From Neostapfia colusana (lineage: Eukaryota; Streptophyta; Magnoliopsida; Poales; Poaceae): a stretch of DNA of 64,000 nucleotides. Under the pieces are notes generated by a model. It made no database searches. It had not been told where the DNA came from and worked only from the letters and a program-made list of their open reading frames with translations. Shown here piece by piece: positions 34,961-46,200 of the stretch. Position 1 is the stretch's first letter. Each line of letters starts with the position of its first letter. The stretch spans positions 38,350,699-38,414,698 of the forward strand of contig JASWHV010000013.1 of assembly GCA_030760725.1 (NCBI GenBank). Reading direction: 5' to 3'. The translations under genes were made by a program, and so were the position numbers.

Positions 34961-34972
34961 GGGGGGTAGATT
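34958..34972 (+). other. E-plus polypurine tract
   Basis: TAAGGGGGGTAGATT lies directly before the LTR start and overlaps the polyprotein stop codon region. Confidence 0.88.
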
Positions 34973-35119
34973 TGTGACACCCTCATCTCTGATGTCAGCA
35001 TATGTTCATGTTTTATGAAGAGAAACATTTTAAGAAAAGTAGGAATAGAGAAAAATATCAAAAGGATAGCCAATAAGAGCCGAATCCAGCTCTCAGAGAG
35101 CGCCGAAGACAACTTCCGC

Positions 35120-35550
35120 GGCCCGCTGGCCACGTGGCGTGTTCGGAACTCATCCCTGCGAAGTGGGGAGAGGTCTGCCGCTAAAGTAGGCTACGTGGCA
35201 GGCTCGGGTCTCGTCTCCACAAAAGGGGGAGAGGTCCGACCCTTTGGGACACGTGTCACCACTGGAGCTTATCTCCGGGAGGTCCGTCACTGTTGGACAC
35301 GTGTCGACTTCAGAGCTCGTCTCTAAGGAAAGAAGAGAGGAAAGGTCCGACACTGACACGTGGCGTGTGCGGAGCCACCTCCGAATAAGAGAGGAGGTCC
35401 CGACCGCTAGGATACGTGGCGCACGCGGAGCTCACCTCCGAATAAGAGGGAAGTCTTGCTCGCTTGACACGCGGCACTACCAGAGCTCGTCTCTGCGGAA
35501 AAGGAGAGACCAGGCCCAATGGACACGTGGAGCCTCCGGAGCTCATCACA
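35120..35550 (+). repeat. G-box array in E-plus LTR
   Basis: It has the same units as in E-minus, in the opposite direction: CACGTGGC or CACGTGTC cores followed by GGAGCTCATCTCC-type words and GGAGAGGTCCGAC. Five exact CACGTG cores plus TACGTGGC and CACGCGGC variants are visible. It ends about 180 bases upstream of the TATA box. Confidence 0.83.
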
Positions 35551-35728
35551 GAGGAGGTAACAAGTTCTAGGAACGGTTTTTTGGATTCTGTACGCGTAGA
35601 AATACCAGAACAGAAACCGACCTGAATTCCACGATGATACCACACCAACTCAACTAAAGATAAGTTGTAAGATTCAAACAGGACTCTTATTCGGGATACA
35701 ATCAGATTAGTACTCTTCTCTTCCTGAT

Positions 35729-35736
35729 TATAAATA
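35729..35736 (+). promoter_or_regulatory. TATA box of E-plus LTR
   Basis: TATAAATA lies just downstream of the G-box array. Its place and sequence are the same as at 19245-19252 in E-minus. Confidence 0.65.
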
Positions 35737-37913
35737 GAACCCAAAACCTCTGGCCCAAACCATAAACTTCTTTTCCAACTCCTGAGCCGAGGACTTAGAG
35801 CCCTAGCCCCAACTCGCCGAGAAAGCCATCGCCGGAGCGCGGCAAGGAAGATCGCTGGAGGAAAGCCCAGCGGTCTGAGGAGGACCTCGAAGACCGAAAG
35901 GAACGTAAGGTAGGCCTCCAATACCACCTTATGACATTGTTGTGTTCTTTTTGCATATGTTCTTTTTCGAACAGAAGCCTTCTTTTGGACATATCACTTG
36001 ATGATCAGGTTGATCTAAAAGACAAGATCATCGCTACGTCCACCTTTGATCTGAACACCTCTGTCCATGCAAGCCATGCAAGAACACGTACAAGCCAATC
36101 TAATAAAACTAATCATAGGATAACATGCATATGCATCCTCGCATCTAGTTTAATATTTGTGCATGATATTGATTGCGGTGAATCTTGTATGCACGTGATC
36201 CTACATAGCAGGACAAGCTCAGGGAGCTGTGTACGACGAACTGCAGCAACAAGGTTTTGAGATCCAAGAACAACCGGAACCGTAAGAACAAGGCAAGTGC
36301 TCCTTCATCATATTGATCCTATGTTTTGGGTAAAACTGTTTTGTTTTGCGAAAAGGTGTGTGTGCTGAGTCAAACATGATGGGAGACCCTTTTTATAGGA
36401 GTTGACTAGTTTTGGTTAAACCACCCTTGTCGTCTGGGAAGTTTATGAGTCGGGTATGGTTTTTGCTTTATGCTTCGCTGAGTCCATGGGATTGGGAAGC
36501 GAGATAGATGTGTCTAGCTAACTGCACTCGTGATAATAATGAGAAACTGATGTTAATAATGGACATGGATCGGAGGGAGATCTAGGCAAGCCTGGGTTTG
36601 TGAATGAGGTAGCATGAGATGGTGGTTTACTTGCTGTAGATCTAAGGACCGGTTCATGAATGCACATGGCAGGATAACAGAGCCACCACAAGGCCAAGTA
36701 TGGGTGCGGCTTAGCTGAGTAATTAGGTAAGTTGCTAGAGTGTTATGGACTGTGGAAGGCGTGGGGAATGGGAGTCGAGTGAGGACTGCCCTGGGAACTG
36801 CATGGCACAAGAGGGGGCCTGTGGGTGGGAGAATTGGAGATTCTAGCCTGCCGGTGAAACCTTAGTGAGTCCATACATCTAGTAACCCCTTTGTAAAGGC
36901 TATTTTGTGATCTCTTGACCATACACCGACGGTTGTGTACTGGTATAATGGAGATTCTGCAGTCGCCGACGGGTGACGAAATCACAAACTTGTGGGTAAA
37001 GAGGTGCAAACTAACTAGAGTCTAAAACTATCATGATAGCCAAGCTTACGGTCACGAGCGCCTGGCTAAACTGCCATGATTAGTTGGGATGATTAGTTGG
37101 GATGGTTATTGGGAAGGTACTTGGTTATGGTTATTGTTTTTTTGTTAAGGTTTGGTTTTGGGACTGTTGAGTCCGGGTGATAAGATGGTCGCATGACTGT
37201 TGAGTCATGGCAACGAGATTGGTCTCGGTATGAGATGAAAGTTGTTTATGAGATGAGATGGTAGCGAATACGGAAGGTATTCGTGAGATGGAAGCGAATA
37301 CGAGGAGGTATTTGTGAGTAAGAATGAAGTTGATTAATGTTCGGGTGGAACACAGAAAGTGATGGAGGTATGTTGGTAATTTAATACATGCTGGGATTAC
37401 ATTCATCTAAAGTTAAGTTGCTGTTTTATCATGGTTTTATAAATCTGCTTTTCTGCAAATGAGCCTTTTTAATACTACCTTGTTATGAGCTACATATCAT
37501 GTGTTTCCCGCACTTGCTGAGTACATCATTGTACTCAAACTTGCATTATTATTTCATCATCAGCAGCAGGAGAAGCTTACTATGAAGACCAAGTGGAGCA
37601 TTAGGGCTTGTGATCTGTTCTCAACCTTGCCCGTGGAGGGTGTAGAAATGGAGCCACTTCTGCTTAGATTTGCTTCCACATTAGTTAAATCGCTTCCGCA
37701 TTAGAATAAAGACTTCGGCTGCATAGAAATAAGACTTCCGCTGTGAACAAGAGTCCAAGACTCATGAGACATTGTAATAAACTCTGTTATTCGTGGTTAT
37801 ATATATTCTGAATTCAGTTTGTGGAATATATGTGTATGTGTGATGAACATCCTGGGCACACATATGCATTAGTTCTCGGTTCCGTGGTTTTCCATAGAAT
37901 TGAGGGCGTCACA

Positions 37914-39915
37914 TCCTTCTTGCATCAACACGCAGCCGAGCCCGATACCGGACGCATCACAAAACACGTCGAAGGGCTTGGTTGTATCCGGTCGAGCTAA
38001 GACCGGGGCTGTTGTGAGATGCTTCACTAATGCTTGGAACGCTCCTTCACACTCCGTGTTCCAAACATATTTTGTCCCCTTCTTCAGCAACCCTGTCGTC
38101 GGCTTAGCAAGCTTGGAGAAGCTTGGAATGAACCTCTGATAGTATCCCGCTAAGCCGAGGAAGCTTCTGACTTCATGGATCAAAGTGGGAGCCTTCCATT
38201 TCAGCACTTGCTCTATTTTGCTTGGGTCAACCGCAATACCTTCCACTGAGATGATATGTCCCAGAAATGGCACTTGGCTGATCCAAAACTCACATTTGCT
38301 GAACTTGGCATAGAGTTTGTGGTCTCGCAATCGTTGAAGAACGATCCTCAAGTGTTCGGCGTGTTCTGCTTCTGTCTTGGAGTAAACCAAGATATCACCA
38401 ATGAACACCACCACGAACTTATCCAGCTCCGGCATGAACACCGAGTTCATGAGATACATGAAATGTGCTGGAGCATTAGTGAGACCAAAAGACATGACGA
38501 GATATTCATATAAGCCATATCTCATAGAGAAGGCCGTCTTCGGGATATCCTCCGCCCGGATCTTTATCTGATGATATCCAGAGCGAAGCTCCATCTTGGA
38601 GAACACACTTGCACCCACAAGTTGATCAAACAATATGTCAATGCGGGGCAGTGGGTACTTATTCTTGATGGTGACGGCGTTGAGCGGCCGGTAGTCCACA
38701 CACAGTCTCAAGGTTTCATCCTTCTTCTTCATGAACAGCGCCAAGCATCCCCAAGGCGAGGAACTCAGCGTAATGAAACCTTTGCTCAACAGATCATTGA
38801 GCTGTTCTTTCAGTTCAGCCAGCTCGTTCGGAGCCATTTTGTATGGTCTCCGGGGGATAGGAGTAGTCCCGGGTGCAAGCTTGATCTTGAACTGTACATC
38901 CCGCTCAGGTGGCATGGCCGGAAGATCATCCGGAAACACGTCGCGGTATTCCCGGACTACGGGAATGTCCGCTAACTTGAGAGCTTCAGTATTATTGATA
39001 TCTGAAACTTCCCGGACTGGATTATCTAATATGAGGGACTGCAGGCGGTGTAGTGGGGAGTTGAGGTGAACCGTCCGTGATAAAGTTTCCAGGACAGCGC
39101 CATGGTAGCTTAGCCATGACATCCCTAAGATTGCATCAATATTCTGTCTCTCAAGAATAATCATAGTGGTGGGATATATTTCCCCACCTAAGCACAGTGG
39201 TGCTTTCGGAATCATCATAGTTGCTGAAATCTTTCCTCCCGGTGAGCAGATCATATAAGAACACTCGGTTGGAAAGGCTTCCAGTTGATGCTTAACCACA
39301 TATGATGCACTTATGAAGTTGTGGGTTGCACCTGAATCAAATAATATGATGATGGCTTGATCATTGAGAGTGAACGTACCCGCCAGCATGTTGTCTCCCT
39401 CTGGGGCATCCTCATTGTCGAGGTTGCGAACGCCCCCAGTCCGCTGACCAACCTTCTTGACAGGAGGTCGGCCTCGAGCACCGCCCTGGAGCTGGGCTTG
39501 CTCGCTGCTCTGCTGCCCCTGGGGACAGTACTTTGAGAAATGGTCCGCCTGGCCACACGTCAAACAAGTGTAGTGGGGCGGTCCTCCGCTGATCGGCGGA
39601 TGGAAACCCCGGGCGCGTTGTGGTGGTGGAAACGCCCGGGGTGCCACCTGCTGCTGTTGTTGCGGTCGCGGTGGTGGCATCGGCGGTCGGAACGGGGGTG
39701 ACTGAAAAGAACGACCCCCAAACGGTTGAGGTCGCGCCGGTGGATGCCACTGCTGTCCGGATGGTGTCCGATACACCATGCGGTACTTCTGGGAAGCGCC
39801 ACCCCCACTGCAGGGTGGAGTGCTGCGCTTCCGCTGCTGAGCCGCCAACTCCCGCTGAGCGTCTTCTTGCATGATTGTGGCATTGACGAGGTCATTGAAG
39901 GTGTCGCGATTCCAT
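37914..39915 (-). pseudogene. Element F: gag end, protease, reverse transcriptase and start of RNase H
   Basis: One minus-strand frame is open for about 665 codons. In order it shows a zinc knuckle CLTCGQADHFSKYC (intact CX2CX4HX4C), protease LFDSGATHNF, reverse transcriptase (KYPLPRIDILFDQL, ELRSGYHQIKIR, SFGLTNAPAHFMYLMN) and early RNase H (FDVFCDASGIGLGCVL). The catalytic box reads VVVFIGDILVYS, where family members have two Asp: the first is Gly here. The motif-A Asp is Glu (KMELRSG). Both changes would be expected to kill polymerase activity. It is cut at 37914 by E-plus and at 39915 by the CACTA element; RNase H end, integrase and 3' LTR are absent. Confidence 0.93.
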
Positions 39916-40285
39916 CACTACAGGAAAAACGATCATAGACGACGGCCAAATTTATTGACGACGGGGCCGTCGTCTTTAATGTTATTGACGACGGCTAGAT
40001 AAAGCCGTCGTCAATAACTCAGTTATTGACGAAGGCTAGACGAGAACCGTCGTCAATAAATTATTGACGACGGTGCCCGTCGTCTTTAACTAAATTCGGG
40101 CCCACCCGAGGAGTTATTGACGACGGTGACCTAGTACCGTCGTCAATAACACAGTTATTGACGACGGCTGAACGAGCACCGTCGTCAATAAATTATTGAC
40201 GACGGTGCCCGTCGTCTTTAACTTAATTCGGGCCCACCCGAGGCGTTATTGACGACGGTGACCAGGCACCGTCGTCAATAACGGG
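39916..40285. repeat. CACTA left end: terminal inverted repeat and subterminal array
   Basis: The terminal repeat begins CACTACAGG. It is followed by about ten TTATTGACGACGG or CCGTCGTCAATAA words arranged as inverted pairs, with an approximately 120-base higher-order duplication (AATTCGGGCCCACCCGAGG at about 40094 and 40225). In En/Spm, TNPA-type proteins bind such subterminal repeats. Confidence 0.92.
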
Positions 40286-40555
40286 ACATATAACCCGTAC
40301 GCGAGCCGGGAGGCGGCCACTGCCGCCTCCCGACTCGCGCCGAGCTCTCGTCGCCGCCGCCCTCCCCGCCGGTCCCCGCCACCGCCACCGCCGGTCCCCG
40401 CCGCCACCGCCGAGGTAAGTCCCCCTCCTCCTCCCCCTCCGGCCTCTCCCCCGGTTTCCTCGCCCCCCGGCCGCGCCGCCGGCGACCGGCCGGCAGGCCT
40501 CGCCGTCCTCCCCCCGTCTGGCCTCTCCGGACCCTCCCCCGTCCCGGTGACCGCG
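40286..40555 (+). promoter_or_regulatory. CACTA GC-rich promoter or 5' untranslated region with a splice donor
   Basis: This is a strongly GC-rich, CCG-repeat stretch next to the left end, with a hairpin (GGGAGGCGGC / GCCGCCTCCC at about 40306-40330). GAG/GTAAGT at 40412-40420 is a strong splice donor on the transposase strand. An acceptor (CTGCAG, ending 43259) lies eight bases before the TNP2-like ATG. I infer an untranslated first exon and a 2.8-kb intron. Confidence 0.45.
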
Positions 40556-41607
40556 AATTAGTTCTTTGAGGTCCAGCAGAATCAGTAGTCCTTTCAGAAG
40601 AAGGTTTGCGTATACTTCTACTATCCACAGAAGGAATATGCTTTCTTTTAGTTTTATTAGTAGTTGGCACATTGTGCTTGTAAGTGGAACATGCTTGCAT
40701 TTCAGGAACAGACGGAGCTTCAATTCTAGGTAAAGAGCCAAGAGCTGAATTATTTTTTTCTACAGTAGACTTTTCAGTGTTAGACGTGCTTACACTTCCT
40801 CCAAAAGCACAAATCCTTTCAAGAACACCAGGGTTTGGGGCAGGCATGCGTAAAGAATCCTTGTCCGGAATAGTATTAGCTGAGACAGTCTGAGATTTTG
40901 AAGGTTTAGGTGGTCCTCTAGACCTTATCTCGCCTACCCTGCGCCCTCTCTGATCAGTTTTTAAAGTATTGTTCCGTGATCTTGGCAATGGAGGCACCAT
41001 ATGTTTCGCAATTCTGCTAGATGCATCTCTGCTAGATGAATTATCCTCAGAGGTCTTGTCAGATTGGCCTGTAACATAATGTTTGCTTACTTCCATAATT
41101 TTTTTCTTCTTTCCATGTTTTGGAACACCATAGACAACCTTTGATCCTTCTTTCTGTAATCCAGGCCGCTTGAATGCAAGGGCCTCAGTTTTATTCTCAG
41201 TTACACTCTTCCCAATGTTGAAAACCATGTCCCTCTGAGACAAAGCCAGCGGCCTCACTTCCTCTGGCTTTTTTGAATTGTTGGTAGTCTTGTCCTTAGA
41301 AGGGCCTCCTGCTTCTCCAAAAGGTTTATTGATGTCTGCTTGTAGCAGGTCTGTCCTTTGCCGTTTCTCAAGTGGTGAATCACCCTAAGATAATGGAATG
41401 TTGTCATTTAAGCATGAATGTGAAGGGCAGAATTTAGAACACCATATTTGCAATAATTGATAACTAGGTACAAAGTGAAACTGACCTTATTTGATTTAGA
41501 TTTCCTTTCTCTGGATTGGGACCACTCAGCCCACTGGCCATCTTTCCAAACAAGTGATGGACGAAGGTTACAAGCATCAACAACTAAGGAATCAGCATCA
41601 TCTGCAT
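40556..41607 (-). pseudogene. Captured host-gene fragment, two exons (resembles plant Agenet-domain G2484-1-like protein)
   Basis: On the minus strand, one exon runs 41607-41487 (about 40 codons, with VWKDGQWAEWSQSRERKSKS) and the next 41384 to about 40556. They are separated by a 102-base intron (41486-41385) with GTCAGT and TCTTAG ends; frame is kept across the splice. The second exon is open and includes KVVYGVPKHGKKKKIMEVSK and a basic, Ser-rich tail. I recognise the GVPK.GKK.K.MEVSKHYV motif as the conserved C-terminal part of plant G2484-1-like (Agenet family) chromatin-associated proteins, from memory. Nothing in TNP2 or TNPA resembles it. The fragment stops abruptly at the GC-rich part, so the end of the host protein is missing. 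Sequence beyond 40556 in this frame is not part of it. Confidence 0.72.
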
Positions 41608-41900
41608 CTGAGAAAAAAATGACCATGAGAAGGTTAAACTTTAATGCATATAGCATATTGCAATATAGAAGAAAAGTGATTAGAAAAAAATCAATAAGTA
41701 GCCCCAAAGATTGCATTGGTCAACATTCAATACGATGCACCTAATTGGTTTGACACCATTGTGGTTCTAACATTTTGCATAGAATCGATACTTATTGAGC
41801 CCATCCTGTTTATTATCCCAGATATATGGAATCTTTTGGTTTCTCATTTTACATACTTTTCTTATGGTTATTTCCGTATAGTAAATTGCTGCCAAGTGAT
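41608..41900 (-). other. Probable captured intron sequence
   Basis: This is an AT-rich non-coding stretch directly upstream (minus strand) of the captured exon, which it joins by a good acceptor (TTTTTCTCAG). I see no further exon before the copia fragment at 41901. Confidence 0.45.
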
Positions 41901-42455
41901 TGTTAGCATATACGTGTATTAGGATTAGGGGTGATTGTCATTAGTCATTAGGCTACTTGTCTGTCAAGTCATGTACCCTATATATATGTACCCCTAACCC
42001 ATATCAATGAACTAATTCTGTTTTCATCCTCTAATATGGTATCAGCCAAACCCTAGGCTTCCCTCCCCTTCTCTCTCCCGATTCCAGCAGCGCCACCAAC
42101 CATGGCCGGCGCTCCGCCGGCGACCTCTCCTCCCTGGGCGCCGCCTCACCCCAACACTTTCCCTGGCGGGCACCTGCTCTCTCCCCTAACGCCGCAGCCG
42201 TGCCTCCTCTACCCGCAGGCGAACCTTCTCCGGCCGCCGGTACCGCGCCTTCTCCAGCCGCCGTCTGGTCTCCTCCGACTGTCGCTGTCGCGCCCTCTGG
42301 CAGCCGCCGCTCCCTGGATGCAGGTCCCGAGCGCGCTCCTATGGTCGCGTCGAGCCCTGGCCGCGCCTCGGTCGCTGCCGCTCGCCGCGCCTCGCCCCGA
42401 GCCCCGCCCTGATGTGCCGCCCGACCCCGCCCTGGCGCGCCGTCCGACCTTAGTT
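41901..42455 (+). mobile_element. Copia retrotransposon fragment inside the CACTA element
   Basis: A short LTR-like segment (TGTTAGCATATACGTG at 41901, TATATATG at about 41980) is followed by TGGTATCAG (42037-42045), a primer binding site. A Pro/Ala-rich frame from the ATG at 42102 (MAGAPPATSPPW) is of the kind that opens some copia gags. It ends near 42455 without any further gag or pol. It is a broken 5' piece, either captured or inserted. Confidence 0.55.
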
Positions 42456-42960
42456 GATTAATTGTTTAATTAGTATTGCAATTGATTATTGTTTAATTAA
42501 TACTTTGATTGATTGTGTGATTAGTTACTATATGTAAATAAATGGGTTTCAGCCCGGTCCGGCCTGACACGACCCATTTAGGGTCTGTCACGGCTCATTT
42601 AGTGGTAATGTATTAGTCGAGACAGGCACGGAGGACGGGAAGCTCCCGCGCGTGGACGGCGGGCCCCAACGGTGGGGTTTCATCTTTGAACCACTTACAA
42701 CGGGGTATAACGTACGACGGCTAACCCTAAAGGCGTCGTAAGATAATGGCAGGCCCCAACGGGGCATAACTTAGGACGGTTGACCCACTTCTTTGTCTCT
42801 CCTTTTTTCCTTCTCTCTCGTTCTTTCCTCTCTCTCTTTTAAATGACTCAAAAACGAAAGATTGACGTAAACCTATACAACATGCGTCACCCGTTTCGAA
42901 CGGGCCCGTCTCACATGTGTTGCGCATGTGAGGCGTGTACGTTCGGAATTGTCCCTTTTT
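42456..42960. other. Non-coding CACTA internal segment
   Basis: No gene is seen. It holds TTAATTAG-type AT-rich DNA and two partly repeated GGCCCCAACGGGG...AACG.ACGAC blocks (42660-42780). Confidence 0.4.
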
Positions 42961-42961
42961 G

Positions 42962-43175
42962 GACAGCCTGGGAGTGACCGAGGGGGCGTGGCATGTGATG
43001 AAACACGGGTTTAGATCTAGACGAGATTTCGACGGCATAACCCTGTTGTTCTCTGCTGCACCATTTTCGGGCGTGCAGTGGAGAACAGCGGGGTTATGCT
43101 GCCGAAATTTCGTTCGGATCCATACCACGCGTCTCGTCGTGAGCACGCTCCGCTCGATCACTCTTGGGTGGGTTT
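42962..43175. repeat. Imperfect foldback (inverted repeat, arms about 100 bases)
   Basis: The left arm up to about 43060 pairs with the right arm from about 43070. For example, CGGCATAACCC...TCTGCTGCAC faces GTGCAGTGGAGA...GGTTATGCTG around a loop of about 9 bases. Outer parts also pair (GAGTGACCGAGGGGGCGTG with the reverse complement of 43143-43163). It ends less than 100 bases before the TNP2-like exon. Confidence 0.75.
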
Positions 43176-43267
43176 AGGACCTATCCTTTCCAATAGATGT
43201 AGGGCCGTGACATAAATAAATTATAAAGTAACTATAATTTCCTTGACATTAAACTGCAGATTCAAAC

Positions 43268-46200
43268 ATGGGTGAGGATCGTAGTTGGATGTATACCGGT
43301 TGGAAGAACAGTTCTGGTGGTCACTCGGATGAGTGGTTCGCAAAGACAGATGCTTTTGTAGATCGAGCGTTTTCATTGTCAAAGATCGATAAGGTGCTGT
43401 GCCCATGTACGAAATGTCAAGGTGCAAAGTGTTGGGACAAAGTGAATTTGGCGTTTCACTTATGTCGATACGGTTTCATGCAAGATTATGAGGTGTGGAC
43501 CTTTCATGGTGAGACATCTTCTCAACCCTTACAAGTTTCAGATGAGGATGACAACACGGGGGTCGATAGGATGGACGAGATGCTTGATGCTATAAATCCT
43601 GAATTGATGGAGGATCCTCCTCCAACAGAGGTTGAAGCGTTTTTCACGCTTCTCAAAGCTTAAGAAGAGCCGTTGCATGAACACACCGAAGTGACGCTCC
43701 TTACTTTCATGACTAGATTTATGGCCATTAAGTCTAAGTATTTCTTCTCCAATAACTGCTACAACGATCTTATCAAATTGATCAGCGATATCCTTCCACA
43801 ACCACATAAAGTGCCTAAAGATATGTATCAGTCTAAGAAGTTGATTTCTGGTCTAGGTATGAAATATGAGAAGATTGATATGTGTCTAGACAATTGCATG
43901 CTTTTTTGGAGAGAGCATGCCAACGAGAACAAGTGCTTAAAATGTGGTAAAGCGAGATTTGTCGAAGTTGTTAATGACGACGGTTCAAAAGTAATGACTC
44001 AAGTCGCACGGAAGCAGCTTCGCTACTTGCCTGTCACACCTAGGTTCAAGCGTTTGTTTCTATCTAAAAAAACTGCTAGACACATGAGGTGGCATAAAGA
44101 AGGTGTACGTGAGAACAACAGCATGATGGTGCACCCGTCGGACGGTGAGGCATGGAAGGCGCTTGACCACTTCGATCTAGATTTCGCCAATGACGCGAGA
44201 AATATTCGCTTTGGGTTGGCGACAGATGGCTTCTCACCGTTTAGTACAAACGCCACACCATACTCATGTTGGCCCGTGTTCGCTATTCCGTACAACTTAC
44301 CACCATCGCTTTGTATGAAGTATGAGTTCATGTTCCTATGCCTTATTGTACCTGGACCGGATCATCCTGGTTCACGACTGAACGTGATGATGCAGCCATT
44401 GATTGAAGAGTTCAAAATGTTATGGACAGGAGTCGAAGCGTACGACTGTTATAGAAAACAGAAATTCAACCTTCGAGCTGCGTACTTGTGGTCTATTCAT
44501 GATTTTCCAGCTTACGGCATGTTTTCTGGCTGGAGCACTCATGGTCGATTGACATGTCCAATATGTGCTTCGGACACGGATTGTTTTCGTCTAATTCATG
44601 GTGGCAAGATATGCTACTTTGATTGTCATAGACGTTGGTTACCGCCAAATCACGTGTTTAGGCAACAGAGAAATGCCTTCAGGAAGGGTACCATTGTAAA
44701 AAAGGGACCACCACAACGTCTGAACGGGTCGGAAATTGTTAAACAGCTCAATAATCTAGTGCCAGATGAAGGTCGTCCTGGATATTTTGTTGGTTACGGA
44801 GAGGATCACAATTGGACTCATATATGTGCACTATGGGAGTTACCGTATATGAAGTCTTTAATTCTAATGCATAACATTGATGTCATGCACCAGGAACGTA
44901 ACATGGGCGAATGCATCATAAGCACGTGCTTGGATATGACGGGAAAAACAAAAGACAATATAAAAGCTCGGAAGGATTTGGCAGAGGTTTGTAACCGACC
45001 AAGTCTTGAGCTCTCCGAAGCTGGTGGCAAACCACGAGCTTGTTTCTGCCTTCGACCAAAAGAAAAGAAAGAAGTCTTCAAGTGGTTGAAACAGTTGAAG
45101 TTCCCAGACGGTTATGCTGCTAGCCTGAGAAGAGCCGTTAATGTTAAGACTGGAAATCTTACTGGTTTGAAGAGCCATGATTATCACATAATCATGGAAA
45201 GACTTCTGCCGGTTATGTTTCGAGGCTATCTTGACGATGAGGTTTGGAAAGTGTTAGCCGAGCTTAGCTATTTTTATAGACAGCTTTGTGCTAAAGAAAT
45301 CAAAAGGGAGATGATGGAGAAGTTGGAAAAAGAGATACCCGTGCTTTTATGTAAGATGGAAAAAGTATTTCCTCCAGGGTTCTTCAATCCAATGCAACAC
45401 CTTCTAATCCATCTTCCATATGAAGCTAAAGTAGGTGGCCCTGTTCAATATAGGTGGATGTACCACATTGAAAGAGCACTCAGATGTCTAAAACCGATGG
45501 TTCGTAATAGGGCAAGGGTTGAAGGATGCATCGCCGAAGCATTTACACTTCAGGAGATAGGATACTTTTCAAGTGTCTACTTTGCAGAAGAACACAATGT
45601 TAATGCATCGGTGTTACGGTATAATATGGCTGAAGCAACCTCTTGTAGCGAACTCTCACTTTTTCAAACGAGAGGCACCACTGTTGGTAGTGGCACGAGC
45701 TATGATGCTTCAGCAGATGAAAAGACAGCTGCTTTGTTATACATGTACGCTAACATAGATGGGATGGACAATTTTTTTCAGTAAGTGGTTGTTCAACATC
45801 TATACAAATTTGTGTGGTGTGTTATACATCTACACCAATAATTCTTTTTTGTCCTGATTTAGTGAGTTCGATCGACAAAATTGGAAGTCTAAGCAGCAAC
45901 CTACTAGCAAGCAAATACAAACAATGCGACACTATGGAGTAAATGGAGGACCTAACTTCCAAACGTGGTTTCGAAATCATGTAACGTTTTCCTTGTCTTG
46001 TTCCTCTTATTAATTATGTTCATAGCATAAAATAGTCTTCTTACTTCATATGTTGGACAGTGCAAGACACAAGTCGGTGTTCATGAAGATTTGCGACAAC
46101 TGTCCAACAGATCCATTAAAGTTAAACTCTTCGGTCGATATGATGTCAATGGGTTCCGATTCCGTTCAACTCAATTTGAAGCTCAACGTCCTCTAAGGGC

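Larger units (their letters stand above)
34973..37913 (+). mobile_element. E-plus 3' LTR (about 2.94 kb)
   Basis: The ends TGTGACACCCTC and GAGGGCGTCACA form an inverted pair. A G-box array lies at 35120-35550, a TATA box at 35729-35736, and the usual E tail carries TAATGCATATG-type sequence in reverse. It ends inside the reverse-strand polyprotein of element F, so E-plus was inserted in F. The following five bases are TCCTT; the matching left copy is lost. No gene is inside. Confidence 0.9.

Noticed and set aside
35310..35927. Reverse-strand 205-codon frame in the E-plus LTR
   Set aside because: It covers the G-box array and TATA region antisense and does not persist in the other E LTR copies.
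39940..40285. Repeat-spacer pattern that could suggest a CRISPR array
   Set aside because: The words occur in both directions at irregular distances and lie at both ends of a CACTA element; they are subterminal repeats.
40275..40555. Continuation of the captured reverse-strand reading frame into the GC-rich region
   Set aside because: Composition changes sharply at about 40556 and the peptide becomes Arg/Gly low-complexity; this is the transposon's own GC-rich part read antisense.
42102..42461. A 119-codon Pro/Ala/Arg-rich frame as an independent host gene
   Set aside because: It begins just after a retrotransposon primer binding site and stops without any known domain; best read as the start of a broken copia gag.
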